DNA from: Tenuifilaceae bacterium CYCD
GTDB taxonomy: Bacteria > Bacteroidota > Bacteroidia > Bacteroidales > Tenuifilaceae
DNA length: 64,000 nucleotides
NCBI GenBank assembly: GCA_036322835.1
Contig: AP027304.1
Location: forward strand, 806,001 to 870,000
Direction: 5' to 3'
Shown here: piece by piece, positions 19,343 to 28,191 of the stretch
Position numbering within the stretch: the stretch's first letter is position 1
Layout of the letters: every line of letters begins with the position of its first letter
Notes under the pieces: generated by a model
What the model saw: only the letters and a program-made list of their open reading frames with translations
Database searches by the model: none
What the model was told of the DNA's origin: nothing
Position numbers and translations under genes: made by a program

Positions 19343-21496
19343 ATGAAAAAACGCTTACTAGTCCTAGTTGCCGGATTCTTTTTTGTATTCGGAACTATTG
19401 CCAAAGCCGATGAAGGCATGTGGTTGCTTCCGTTGCTCAAGCAACTCAACATTGATGCCATGCAGCAAAAAGGATTTAAACTAACTGCCGATGACATCTA
19501 TAATGTAAATAAGGCCTGCATTAAGGATGCCGTAATCATTTTTGGCAGGGGGTGTACCGGTGAAATCGTATCCGACCAAGGACTAATTCTCACCAACCAT
19601 CACTGTGGATACGGCGCAATTCAGCAGCACAGTACACCCGAGCACGATTACCTCGCAGATGGTTTCTGGGCTCAAACGCTTCAGGATGAAATTCCAACGC
19701 CAGGTTTAACAGCAACATTCTTGATTAGAATAGAAGATGTAACCGACAAAATAAACGAAGTATTAAATCCAGCGATGAGTGAGGGCGACAGAAACGTTGC
19801 CATTGCAGAACAGGGCGTTAAAATTGCCAAAGAGGCAACCGATGGAACAAACTATAAAGGCAGGGTTCAAAGTTTCTTTGGTGGAAATCAGTTCTTTTTA
19901 TTAGTATACGAAGAGTTTACCGATGTCCGCATGGTAGGTGCACCCCCATCATCAATTGGGAAATATGGTGCTGATACCGATAACTGGATGTGGCCTCGTC
20001 ACACAGGCGATTTCTCAGTATTCCGCATTTATGCCGACAAAGACAACAAGCCAGCGAAATATTCTCCAAACAATGTTCCCTACAAACCTAAACACTACTT
20101 GCCCATCTCGTTAAAAGGAGTTCAAAACGGTGATTTTACCATGATTATGGGATATCCAGGAAGTACCCAGCGTTACATGACATCGGCCGAGGTGGACGAA
20201 AGAATCAAGGTGACCAATACAGACAGAATATTTATTAGGGGAATTCGTCAGGAAATACTGCTAAAAGATATGCATGCCGACAAGGCTGTTAACATAAAGT
20301 ACGCATCGAAGTATGCCGGATCAAGCAACTACTGGAAAAATGCTATTGGTATGAATAAGGCCTTGAAACGCCTAAAGGTTATTGATTACAAAAAGGCGAA
20401 TGAGAATGAATTCACCAAATGGGTAAATTCAGATCCAGAGCGTGTTAAAAAGTATGGAGAGGCATTAAACCTAATCAACCAAGCCGTTAGTGAGCGAAAA
20501 GAATATCTTCATACTGCGCTATATTATTCAGAATCCTTTAATGGTGCAACCGAAATACTGTCCATTGCAGGGGTTACCAATCAACTTGTTGATCCACTCA
20601 CCAACAAGGCAAACAAAGAAGGCCTAGAAAAGGCTATTTCGGCTATTAAAAATAGGGCTACTGGTTTTTACAAAAACTACAATGCCGAAACCGATCGGAA
20701 GGTTGCCAAGGCCATGTTCAAAATTTTCTCCGAAAATGTTGCACAGCAATATCAACCAGAGATTTTCTCTATCATCCGCACAAAATACAAAGGCGATTTC
20801 GATAAGTTTGTTGATGAAATGTATAACAAATCAATGTTTGTTGATTCAACAAAACTATTTGCTTTCTTAGCAAAACCAAGTCTAAAAGTTTTGGAAAAAG
20901 ATCCTGCTTTTATAGCAGCCAAATCAATAAACTCAAAATCCGAAGAAATTTATGCAAAACTCGAGCCTTATAACCAGAAGCTTCAGCGCGGACAACGACT
21001 ATTCATCGCTGGAACGCTGGAAATGAATCAAGGAAAGGCTATGTACCCCGATGCAAATTTTACTATGCGACTAACCTATGGCGAAGTTAAGGACTACATT
21101 CCGATGGATGCTGTTCACTACGATTATTTAACAACCCTTGAAGGTGTTATGGAAAAAGAGGATCCCGACAACTGGGAATTTGTTGTTCCTCAAAGGCTAA
21201 AAGACCTATACCAAGCAAAAGACTATGGTAGATATGCCGAAAACGGGAAAATGCCAGTTGCATTCATTTCCACCAACGATATTACTGGCGGAAACTCAGG
21301 AAGTCCTATAATGAACGGAAATGGGGAACTCATAGGCCTTGCTTTTGATGGCAACTGGGAGGCCATGAGCGGTGATATCGTTTTTGAAAAGAATCTTCAA
21401 AGAACCATTTGCGTAGACATCCGCTATGTGCTCTTTATAATAGATAAATACGCTGGAGCAACTCGATTGGTAGACGAAATGAAAATTATGAACTAA
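19343..21496 (+). CDS. S46 family dipeptidyl peptidase (DPP7-like specificity)
   Basis: Periplasmic serine exopeptidase that releases dipeptides from peptide N-termini; 717 residues from the ATG at 19343 (an upstream TTG at 19304 would add 13 residues before the signal peptide and is rejected). Signal peptide 1-22. The catalytic histidine lies in LTNHHCGYGA (86/87) and the serine in TGGNSGSP (S652). The residue 18 positions after the serine is glycine (G670, in FDGNWE). In characterised members, glycine there gives preference for hydrophobic P1 (DPP7) and arginine for Asp/Glu (DPP11). A terminator follows. Confidence 0.93.
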   Translation: MKKRLLVLVAGFFFVFGTIAKADEGMWLLPLLKQLNIDAMQQKGFKLTADDIYNVNKACIKDAVIIFGRGCTGEIVSDQGLILTNHHCGYGAIQQHSTPEHDYLADGFWAQTLQDEIPTPGLTATFLIRIEDVTDKINEVLNPAMSEGDRNVAIAEQGVKIAKEATDGTNYKGRVQSFFGGNQFFLLVYEEFTDVRMVGAPPSSIGKYGADTDNWMWPRHTGDFSVFRIYADKDNKPAKYSPNNVPYKPKHYLPISLKGVQNGDFTMIMGYPGSTQRYMTSAEVDERIKVTNTDRIFIRGIRQEILLKDMHADKAVNIKYASKYAGSSNYWKNAIGMNKALKRLKVIDYKKANENEFTKWVNSDPERVKKYGEALNLINQAVSERKEYLHTALYYSESFNGATEILSIAGVTNQLVDPLTNKANKEGLEKAISAIKNRATGFYKNYNAETDRKVAKAMFKIFSENVAQQYQPEIFSIIRTKYKGDFDKFVDEMYNKSMFVDSTKLFAFLAKPSLKVLEKDPAFIAAKSINSKSEEIYAKLEPYNQKLQRGQRLFIAGTLEMNQGKAMYPDANFTMRLTYGEVKDYIPMDAVHYDYLTTLEGVMEKEDPDNWEFVVPQRLKDLYQAKDYGRYAENGKMPVAFISTNDITGGNSGSPIMNGNGELIGLAFDGNWEAMSGDIVFEKNLQRTICVDIRYVLFIIDKYAGATRLVDEMKIMN

Positions 21497-21518
21497 TCAT
21501 TTTCAACCTTCATAATAA

Positions 21519-21548
21519 TAAGGAGAGCCATGTGCTCTCCTTTGTTAT
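21519..21548 (+). terminator. Rho-independent terminator after the S46 peptidase
   Basis: AAGGAGAGC and GCTCTCCTT form a 9-bp stem around CATGT, followed by TTGTTATTTTT, 23 bases after the stop codon. Confidence 0.85.
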
Positions 21549-21615
21549 TTTTAGCCTGTAGAATTTGCATCAACCAAATCGATTTTCGTGAATTGATTTA
21601 ACCTATTCGTCAAAA

Positions 21616-21623
21616 TAAAATAA
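21616..21623. repeat. Left target-site duplication of IS copy 1
   Basis: TAAAATAA; repeated exactly at 22623-22630 on the other side of the element. Eight-base duplications are usual for IS1595-type elements. Confidence 0.85.
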
Positions 21624-22622
21624 TATGCATATCCGCTAATGTACCAAAATAATTATCTTTACAAAAACACTTGAGATGAATTTTATCGATTTTGTAAAGA
21701 AATATCCAGATGAAGCCAGCTGCATAAGACACTTTCGAACCGTTAAGGAGCGAAAAGGAGTCGTCTGCAAGAAGTGTGGCAATACGCATCATTACTGGAA
21801 CAAAACCTACAATTCGCACGATTGCAGCAGCTGTGGATACAGAACCACCTTACGAAGCGGCACCGTTATGGAGTCATCGAAGCTACCTTTTCAGTACTGG
21901 TTGTACGCCATTTACCTGATGACCATGACCAAAAAAGGGATCTCTGCTGCTGAGGTTCAGCGGCAGCTTGGCCATAAGCGCTACGAACCGATTTGGGCCA
22001 TGATGCACAAGATCAGATCGGTCATGGGATTGCGCGATGAGCGGTATGAATTGGAGGGCGTTGTCGAGCTGGACGATGCCTTTTTCAGAACCCATGCAGA
22101 GGACGAAAATGACGAGCTGACCAAAAGAGGAAGAGGCAGTCAGCGGCAAAGCAAAGTTCTAGTTATGGCCAAAGTTGATCCCAGGCGGGGGCGACCTCGC
22201 AGGAACAAAAAGCCATCAGCATTCCGATACGTAAAGATGGTTGTCATTCCGGACTCTTCGTCGAAAACGATGAACAAAGTAGTCTCAGCGAGCACCAGCT
22301 CTTCATCGGTGATTAAGAGTGATGGCTGGCGTGGTTTTAACAAAATCAAAGAGATAAGCTCCAGACATATCAAAAAGATAGTACCACCCGAGGAGGCTTC
22401 AAGAGTACTCCCATGGGTGCATACCATGATTAGCAATGCAAAGAGAAACTTCTTAGGAGTCAATCACAAAATAAAAGACGTGTACCTGCAAAACTATCTG
22501 GACGAGTTTTGTTATAAAACCAATCGAAGATATTTTGGCAAAGAGTTGTTTGAACGACTTATGGTTGCTGCTGTAGAAGATACTTGGTATGGTAAAATAA
22601 GGTATAATTGCGGATAATCATA
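21624..22622 (+). mobile_element. IS1595-family insertion sequence, copy 1 (999 bp)
   Basis: Ends were set by comparing the two copies in this window. Sequence identity runs from here for 999 bases and both copies are flanked by their own perfect 8-bp duplications. The terminal inverted repeats match at 17 of 22 positions (left TATGCATATCCGC, right end read inward TATGATTATCCGC). One transposase gene fills it. It lies between the S46 peptidase terminator and the siaB-like gene, so it may alter siaB expression. Confidence 0.92.
21676..22617 (+). CDS. IS1595-family (ISXO2-like) transposase, copy 1
   Basis: 313 residues. An N-terminal zinc ribbon (CKKCGNTHHYW, then CSSCGYRTTLRSGTV) is followed by a helical DNA-binding region (SAAEVQRQLGHKRYEPIW) and the DDE-type catalytic core (VVELDDAFF; VIKSDGWRGF; later acidic region near the C-terminus), typical of ISXO2/DDE_Tnp_IS1595. 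Protein and DNA are identical to the copy at 46287-47228, so the element is probably active or was until very recently. TATCTTTA upstream may be its promoter. Confidence 0.94.
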   Translation: MNFIDFVKKYPDEASCIRHFRTVKERKGVVCKKCGNTHHYWNKTYNSHDCSSCGYRTTLRSGTVMESSKLPFQYWLYAIYLMTMTKKGISAAEVQRQLGHKRYEPIWAMMHKIRSVMGLRDERYELEGVVELDDAFFRTHAEDENDELTKRGRGSQRQSKVLVMAKVDPRRGRPRRNKKPSAFRYVKMVVIPDSSSKTMNKVVSASTSSSSVIKSDGWRGFNKIKEISSRHIKKIVPPEEASRVLPWVHTMISNAKRNFLGVNHKIKDVYLQNYLDEFCYKTNRRYFGKELFERLMVAAVEDTWYGKIRYNCG

Positions 22623-22630
22623 TAAAATAA
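22623..22630. repeat. Right target-site duplication of IS copy 1
   Basis: TAAAATAA, identical to 21616-21623. Confidence 0.85.
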
Positions 22631-22741
22631 AATCTAAGCGATTTTAATAAGTCAGATAGCCTTATGCAAGTTTTTTTTTGTAAATTTTGCTTCAATTCCA
22701 ATTTGATTTTTTAATTTGGTACCAAATTACGACTTGTACAA

Positions 22742-23260
22742 GTGGAAAAAAAGGAAGTATTAATAAGCCATTACGGACCGCTCTCCTACGAAGAGATCGG
22801 CTACCTGCTAAATAAAATGACAGCAATCTTGGACCGTTATGCTTTTGGCATAACAGTTAAAAAGAAAGTTTATGCGGCCATGGTAGAGAGTTTAGAGAAT
22901 ATCTATAAACATCAAGACTTAATTGAAGGAAACTCTAATTATCTACCCAAATTTAGCTTACAACTCGACGATAAATACATCTGCCTAACAGTTTCAAACT
23001 CCGTTATCAGAACCAAAACCTCATCGTTAAAGGAACGGTTAGATAAAGTAAATTTACTTGACAAAAACGGATTGAAAGACTACTACAAAGAAATTATCCT
23101 TAGCGGGAATGTTTCCCAAAAGGGAGGAGCTGGTTTAGGAATAGTCAATATCGCTAAGGTTACAGAAAACAAATTAGAGTACGCCTTTGAAGATATAGAC
23201 TCACAGTATTCCTATTTTACCTTAAAAATTAAGGTTTTGCATAACACAACTCAATTGTAA
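22742..23260 (+). CDS. SiaB-family protein kinase (DUF6272)
   Basis: 172 residues with a GTG start. It has a GHKL/HATPase-like fold: an N-box in AAMVESLENIYKH (N53) and a G-box KGGAGLGIVNIAK (about 127-139). Pseudomonas SiaB is a serine/threonine kinase of this anti-sigma-factor-like type that phosphorylates SiaC. Two siaC-like genes follow directly (4 and 32 bases), so a kinase-substrate relationship is a strong inference. The IS1595 copy ends 119 bases upstream and could have separated the gene from its original promoter. Confidence 0.88.
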   Translation: MEKKEVLISHYGPLSYEEIGYLLNKMTAILDRYAFGITVKKKVYAAMVESLENIYKHQDLIEGNSNYLPKFSLQLDDKYICLTVSNSVIRTKTSSLKERLDKVNLLDKNGLKDYYKEIILSGNVSQKGGAGLGIVNIAKVTENKLEYAFEDIDSQYSYFTLKIKVLHNTTQL

Positions 23261-23264
23261 AGTT

Positions 23265-23675
23265 ATGGAATCACTGTACATAGAACCCAGCGAATTTACC
23301 CCCAGAGTTTTTCTTGATCCTGTAAACTCTGTTTTTGAAATATCCGGTTTTTCTAGGCCAGAGAATGTTGTTGGTTTCTACAAACCAATACTTAAATGGT
23401 TAGAGGAGTACAACGAGATGGTTTTAAGCAACAATACAGAATTCAACAAGAGCAATTTGGTTGTTAACCTTAAAATGACCTACTTTAATTCTGCTTCCTC
23501 TAAATTCCTTTTGGACATACTCTTAGAGTTTATGAAATTTCACTCCAAAGGAAACGCTATAGAAATTAACTGGTTTTACGATGAGGATGACGATGAAATT
23601 CTTGAATCTGGTGAGGAAATATCCGATATGATTAACTATACCTTTAATTTCATCCCAATATCTCCGAACTCTTAA
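23265..23675 (+). CDS. SiaC-family (DUF1987) regulatory phosphoprotein, paralogue 3
   Basis: 136 residues. Family blocks are FSRPENVVGFYKPILKWLEE, YFNSASSKFLLDIL and INWFYDEDDDE. The loop position equivalent to the SiaC phosphothreonine is serine (S76). It begins 4 bases after the siaB-like kinase gene and is surely cotranscribed with it, so it is the best candidate for that kinase's cognate substrate. Like the others it has no catalytic motif and should act as a switch protein. Confidence 0.9.
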   Translation: MESLYIEPSEFTPRVFLDPVNSVFEISGFSRPENVVGFYKPILKWLEEYNEMVLSNNTEFNKSNLVVNLKMTYFNSASSKFLLDILLEFMKFHSKGNAIEINWFYDEDDDEILESGEEISDMINYTFNFIPISPNS

Positions 23676-23707
23676 CCGAAAGGCCTTTATTATCAATATA
23701 TGATTCT

Positions 23708-24112
23708 ATGAATCCGCTAAAAATTGAACAAACAAATGTTTCTCCATTCGTAAACTTTGACCCAAGTTTAGGAACTTACATATTAGCCGGGTATTCTCGT
23801 CCTGAAAATGTACGAGACTTTTATTTCCCAATAGTTAACTGGTTAGATGAATTTAAAAACGAGCTGATTACACTTAAGAATTCTGGAAATTCTTTATCGC
23901 CAGTAAATTTCGATTTCAAATTTGTTTACTTCAACTCATCGTCGGCAAAATTTCTATACGACATTGTCATTATCCTAAACGAAATGCAAAAGTTAAATTT
24001 ACCAGTATCAATTAATTGGTATTTCGATAAGGATGATGATGAACTCCGCGAAGCTGGTGAAGAGCTATCGGATATGGCACAAGTTCCTTTTAGGTTTATT
24101 GAGATTCGCTAA
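23708..24112 (+). CDS. SiaC-family (DUF1987) regulatory phosphoprotein, paralogue 4
   Basis: 134 residues. Family blocks are PFVNFDPSLGTY, YSRPENVRDFYFPIVNWLDEF, YFNSSSAKFLYDIV and INWYFDKDDDE. Serine (S77) occupies the expected phosphorylation position. It is closest in sequence to paralogue 3, suggesting a tandem duplication. It ends the siaB-siaC-siaC unit, with a hairpin terminator 35 bases downstream. Confidence 0.9.
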   Translation: MNPLKIEQTNVSPFVNFDPSLGTYILAGYSRPENVRDFYFPIVNWLDEFKNELITLKNSGNSLSPVNFDFKFVYFNSSSAKFLYDIVIILNEMQKLNLPVSINWYFDKDDDELREAGEELSDMAQVPFRFIEIR

Positions 24113-24144
24113 TAATGAAACCATTTTGTAACATAGTAATTTAA

Positions 24145-24176
24145 ACAAAAAAGCAGCCTAAACCCCTGCTTTTATT
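24145..24176 (+). terminator. Terminator of the siaB-siaC-siaC operon
   Basis: AAAAGCAG and CTGCTTTT pair around an eight-to-nine-base loop, followed by TATTATTT. The A tract on the other side suggests it may also work in reverse. Confidence 0.65.
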
Positions 24177-24180
24177 ATTT

Positions 24181-24714
24181 ATGCATCCAATGTTCAGAAT
24201 CTTCGAAATAAATGCTTCTATTATAGGTTCGAATCCACCTATTTACAGAAAAATAAAACTTAACGGGGATACCAACCTTCAGATTATTCACGAAATAATG
24301 CAAGCTCTATTTAATTGGGGGAATGTACATTTGCATTACTTTAGAAATGCTGATGGCAATATAATCAAGAACGAAGAGCAAATAACTCTGCAAGATGTGC
24401 TAATGCAACAGCAATCCATTGTATATGTTTACGATTATGGTGACTCTTGGACTATCCGCATTGGCTTAATTCACAGCGAAGATGTTGAAAAACGAATTCG
24501 GCCTATTTGTATAGAAGGGAAAAGACAATCGCCCCCGGAAGATTGTGGCGGGATGGTTGGTTACGAAGATGCCCTGGATTTACTTTCTCATCACAACAAT
24601 AATGCCCGTAGAAAGTATCCCTTAATTGCAGAGTGGTACGGGGAGGATTACAATCCGGAACATTTCGATATTAATGTGGTTAACTCTCGCTTAGCGAATA
24701 TCGTTCTAAGGTAA
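24181..24714 (+). CDS. Plasmid pRiA4b ORF-3-like protein
   Basis: 177 residues matching the pRiA4b ORF-3 / IS1096-passenger family: IIGSNPPIYRKIKLNGDTNLQ near the start, FNWGNVHLHYF, YVYDYGDSWTIRIGL and PPEDCGGMVGYEDALDLL. The family is widespread on plasmids, transposons and chromosomes; its biochemical role is unknown. It begins directly after a terminator and ends 5 bases before a ProX-type gene, so these two may form a unit. Confidence 0.87.
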   Translation: MHPMFRIFEINASIIGSNPPIYRKIKLNGDTNLQIIHEIMQALFNWGNVHLHYFRNADGNIIKNEEQITLQDVLMQQQSIVYVYDYGDSWTIRIGLIHSEDVEKRIRPICIEGKRQSPPEDCGGMVGYEDALDLLSHHNNNARRKYPLIAEWYGEDYNPEHFDINVVNSRLANIVLR

Positions 24715-24719
24715 ATACA

Positions 24720-25226
24720 ATGGAGCTCAAGAGTTACAGAGGCGATCCACTTGTATACGAAACTCTCGAAAAACTTAATATTTCATTTGAGTACCATGAG
24801 CATCCTCCTGCCCCCACAGTGGAGGAAGCATCAAAATATTGGGCAGGAATAAATTCAACCCATTGTAAAAATTTATTTTTCAGAAATCATAAAGGAAACA
24901 AGCACTACCTTGTTATACTGGAATACACTCGTCAACTAAACATTCACGAACTGGAGAAATTGTTGCATCAAGGCAAATTAACGTTCGCCTCTCCCGAACG
25001 AATGATGAAATACCTTGGAATAACCCCGGGTTCAGTATCTCCATTTGGTTTGCTCCACGACAGCAGTAAACATGTACATCTATTTATCGATAGCAACCTA
25101 AAGTATGCGCACCATCTCAGCTTTCATCCTAACCTGAATACGGCTTCGCTCATCATTCCTGCACCAGACTTTTTCCAGTATCTCCATTTTATTGGGAATA
25201 CCTACGAATTTATTGATATAATATAA
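24720..25226 (+). CDS. YbaK/ProX-type aminoacyl-tRNA deacylase
   Basis: 168-residue free-standing editing domain of the prolyl-tRNA synthetase-associated (ProX/PrdX) type, which hydrolyses mischarged Ala-tRNA(Pro). Visible family features are FEYHEHPPAPTVEEA at the N-terminus, the conserved lysine in HCKNLFFRNHKG, and LGITPGSVSPFGLLHD. No synthetase gene is next to it. It starts 5 bases after the pRiA4b ORF-3-like gene. Confidence 0.9.
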   Translation: MELKSYRGDPLVYETLEKLNISFEYHEHPPAPTVEEASKYWAGINSTHCKNLFFRNHKGNKHYLVILEYTRQLNIHELEKLLHQGKLTFASPERMMKYLGITPGSVSPFGLLHDSSKHVHLFIDSNLKYAHHLSFHPNLNTASLIIPAPDFFQYLHFIGNTYEFIDII

Positions 25227-25242
25227 AAGATTTACGTATCAT

Positions 25243-25277
25243 AAAAAATCTCCCCCAGCATTACACCAAGAGAGATT
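25243..25277 (-). terminator. Terminator after nrdJ
   Basis: On the minus strand AATCTCTC pairs with GGGAGATT (one G-T pair) and is followed by TTTTT (the A run at 25243-25248). It lies 24 bases after the nrdJ stop. Confidence 0.65.
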
Positions 25278-25300
25278 GAGGGTTATAGTTGTGTTAGGAA

Positions 25301-27865
25301 TTATCCACACTTAGAATGCCCGCAATTTTTACAGTGTAAGCATCCCTCCTGATAAACCAACGACTCTGATCCACACTCCGTACACTTCTTTCCTGTTTTT
25401 GCCTTTGTTCCATCAGGAATATATTTACGCAGAGCCCTCTCAACACCAGCTTTCCATGTATTTATGGTCTCACTATCTAGTCGAAGCGACGACACAAGAT
25501 TCACAACGTCTGGGATTGGCATACCATTGCGTAAAACACCCGATATCAACTTTGCATAGTTCCAGAACTCCTTGTTGAACATGTGCGATAGTCCACCAAT
25601 GGTGTTTGTATATCCGTATTTATCGACATACTGAAAATCGTAACGACTTCCATGCTCATCCTTTATTTTGATGATTCTACCTTTAGTAACGGCTTTAGGT
25701 ATTGGTAGCACATCATCCTCGGTCATCCCAGTAAATACCTCATACGGACGATTTTCGAAAAGACCAACAAAGGCTACCCAATCCTCATGATTATTCTTAA
25801 ATCGAATTACATCGCACTCAAGCACCTGCGGTCTCTTCCCGGGGAATTCGCCTGGGTTATCGGCTTTATCCTTTTTGTTCGAGATCAGGACTCCTTCACG
25901 AGAACCCTCACGGTAAACAGTACAGCCCTTACATCCACTCTCCCATGCGGTTTGGTAAACCTTTGATACAACCTCCTCGGTTACACTTTCGGGTAAGTTT
26001 ACGGTAACACTAATGGAATGGTCAACCCATTTTTGAATCATTCCCTGCATACGTACCTTATTAACCCAATCAACATCGTTGGATGTAGCCCCATAGTATG
26101 GCGATTTTTTAACAAGTTCCTCAACCTGATCATCGCTATAATTCATCACCTCATCAGGATTGTAACCATTAACCTCAAGCCAAACTAAAAATTTATGATG
26201 GAATACATTGAATTCCTCCCACGAATCGCCCACCTTGTCGGTAAACGTAACCTTTACATTCTTGTCGTTAGGGTTTACCTTCCTACGGCGCTTGTAAACT
26301 GGCATAAATACAGGCTCTATCCCCGAGGTAGTTTGTGTCATCAAACTTGTGGTTCCGGTTGGTGCAATGGTCAACAACGCAATATTTCTACGTCCATACT
26401 TCACCATTTCATTATACAACTCTTCGTCTTCCGACTTAATCCTATTTATAAATGGATTGTTCTTTTCGCGCTGAGCATTATATATCGGGAAAGCACCCCT
26501 ATCCTTTGCCAAATACACAGATGAACGGTATGCTTCAACAGCAAGAGTCTTATGAACTTCTACTGCAAAGTCAACAGCATTGTCAGAGCCATAAACCAGA
26601 TTCAACGCAGCAAGCATATCACCCTCAGCCGTTATTCCAATGCCGGTCCTGCGCCCTTCAATAGTTTTGCGACGGATCTTCATCCATAGGTTGCGTTCTA
26701 CTGCCTTAATTTCCTCATCCTCGGGATCCGATGATATTTTTTCCTGAATAGCATCAATTTTTTCTAACTCAAGATCAATTATATCGTCCATTATTCTTTG
26801 AGCAGCATGTGCATGCTTTTTGAATAAATCAAAGTTGAACTTAGCCTGAGATGTAAAAGGATTTTCAACGTAACCATATAAATTCAAAGCTATTAGACGG
26901 CAACTATCGTAAGGGCACAATGGAATTTCACCGCAAGGATTTGTTGAAACAGTTTTATACCCTAAATCAGCATAGCAGTCAGGAACCGATTCCCTAATTA
27001 TTGTATCCCAGAAAAGCACGCCTGGCTCAGCGGACTTCCATGCATTATGGATAATTTTCTTCCAAATCTCAGCAGCGTTAACCTCCTGACGATATTTGGG
27101 GCTAGTTGAGTCTATAGGATACTGCTGAACATAAGGCTTTTCGGAAATAGCGGCCCGCATGAACTCATCGTCTAGTTTCACCGAAACATTGGCTCCAGTA
27201 ATTTTACCAGCTTCCATTTTTGCATCGATGAATTTCTCGGAATCAGGATGCTTAATTGAAATACTAAGCATCAACGCTCCACGGCGACCATCCTGAGCAA
27301 CCTCCCGTGTTGAGTTTGAATAGCGCTCCATGAACGGCACAACTCCTGTAGATGTTAACGCGCTATTTAGCACAGGGCTTCCCTTAGGCCTAATATGAGA
27401 AAGGTCGTGCCCAACACCACCCCTGCGTTTCATCAACTGAACCTGTTCTTCGTCTACCTTTAAAATTCCGCCATAAGAATCGGCATTACCAGGTGTTCCT
27501 ATCACAAAACAGTTTGATAGCGACGCAACCTGAAACTTATTGCCGATACCTGTCATAGGCCCGCCCTGTGGTACGATATACTTAAAATCGCGAAGCAGCT
27601 CATAGATCTCATCTTCGCTCATTGGATTAGGGTACTTTTTTTCAATCCGAGCCAACTCCCGAGCAATTCTGCGATGCATATCGTCAGGATCTAATTCAAA
27701 AATGGATCCAAAAGAATCCTTAATGGCATACTTGCTCACCCACACTTTTGCGGCCATCTCGTCGCCCTTAAAATACTTTACACTTGCCTCATACGCCTCG
27801 TCAAAAGTGTATGTCTTTACCTTTTGCTTAACCTGCTGTTCCATTAGGGTGTTATTTTTATCCAT
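25301..27865 (-). CDS. nrdJ: Adenosylcobalamin-dependent (class II) ribonucleotide reductase
   Basis: Reduces ribonucleotides to deoxyribonucleotides using a B12-derived radical, oxygen-independently; 854 residues, the long NrdJ type. Active-site blocks are VSTNPCGEIPLCPYDSCRL, the loop APTGTTSLMTQTTSGIEP, and the ACLH-like region GCTVYREGSR. The C-terminus carries a zinc-ribbon-like CTECGSESL ... CLHCKNCGHSKCG tail, whose cysteines relay electrons. The gene stands alone with a terminator. I saw no cobalamin riboswitch in the 326 bases upstream. Confidence 0.95.
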   Translation of the reverse strand: MDKNNTLMEQQVKQKVKTYTFDEAYEASVKYFKGDEMAAKVWVSKYAIKDSFGSIFELDPDDMHRRIARELARIEKKYPNPMSEDEIYELLRDFKYIVPQGGPMTGIGNKFQVASLSNCFVIGTPGNADSYGGILKVDEEQVQLMKRRGGVGHDLSHIRPKGSPVLNSALTSTGVVPFMERYSNSTREVAQDGRRGALMLSISIKHPDSEKFIDAKMEAGKITGANVSVKLDDEFMRAAISEKPYVQQYPIDSTSPKYRQEVNAAEIWKKIIHNAWKSAEPGVLFWDTIIRESVPDCYADLGYKTVSTNPCGEIPLCPYDSCRLIALNLYGYVENPFTSQAKFNFDLFKKHAHAAQRIMDDIIDLELEKIDAIQEKISSDPEDEEIKAVERNLWMKIRRKTIEGRRTGIGITAEGDMLAALNLVYGSDNAVDFAVEVHKTLAVEAYRSSVYLAKDRGAFPIYNAQREKNNPFINRIKSEDEELYNEMVKYGRRNIALLTIAPTGTTSLMTQTTSGIEPVFMPVYKRRRKVNPNDKNVKVTFTDKVGDSWEEFNVFHHKFLVWLEVNGYNPDEVMNYSDDQVEELVKKSPYYGATSNDVDWVNKVRMQGMIQKWVDHSISVTVNLPESVTEEVVSKVYQTAWESGCKGCTVYREGSREGVLISNKKDKADNPGEFPGKRPQVLECDVIRFKNNHEDWVAFVGLFENRPYEVFTGMTEDDVLPIPKAVTKGRIIKIKDEHGSRYDFQYVDKYGYTNTIGGLSHMFNKEFWNYAKLISGVLRNGMPIPDVVNLVSSLRLDSETINTWKAGVERALRKYIPDGTKAKTGKKCTECGSESLVYQEGCLHCKNCGHSKCG

Positions 27866-28146
27866 TGCTATATATGTTGTTTACTCTTTTTTACATTATC
27901 CCAAAAACATTTTCACCAGTATGTTGATACTGAGGAATTTTTTAACCATTTTTTGATTGGAAAATGTAATTACGAATTTATTAAACCCATTTGACCTAAG
28001 CCAAGCTAAAACGATTGTAAATATTAACAATGGTTTCTTTGTTATTAACAGGATAAGATTCGGATTTTCAGCAATATAAAAAAGCGATCTTATTTACAGA
28101 AAGTTATTCTGGTTAGCCGAAAAACAGGGAGGTTGTAGGCTAAAAT
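27866..28146. other. Intergenic stretch between nrdJ and a lipoprotein gene
   Basis: Contains the nrdJ leader, the lipoprotein trailer and no open frame worth calling. It is AT-rich. I see neither a clear TAnnTTTG promoter nor the conserved B12-box of a cobalamin riboswitch. Confidence 0.5.
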
Positions 28147-28179
28147 AAAAAAACCTGCCATTTAAGGCAGGTTTTTTTA
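28147..28179. terminator. Bidirectional terminator after the lipoprotein gene
   Basis: AAAAAAACCTGCC and GGCAGGTTTTTTT pair perfectly around a six-base loop, with A and T tracts on the two flanks. It ends the TonB receptor/lipoprotein unit on the minus strand. Confidence 0.9.
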
Positions 28180-28191
28180 TTGCTAAAAATA

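Noticed and set aside
21883-22463. Antisense open frames inside the IS (and the same in copy 2)
   Set aside because: They are shadows of the transposase gene, duplicated because the IS is duplicated.
27866-28146. Cobalamin riboswitch before nrdJ
   Set aside because: A B12-dependent enzyme made this worth looking for, but no B12-box or multi-helix pattern could be recognised.
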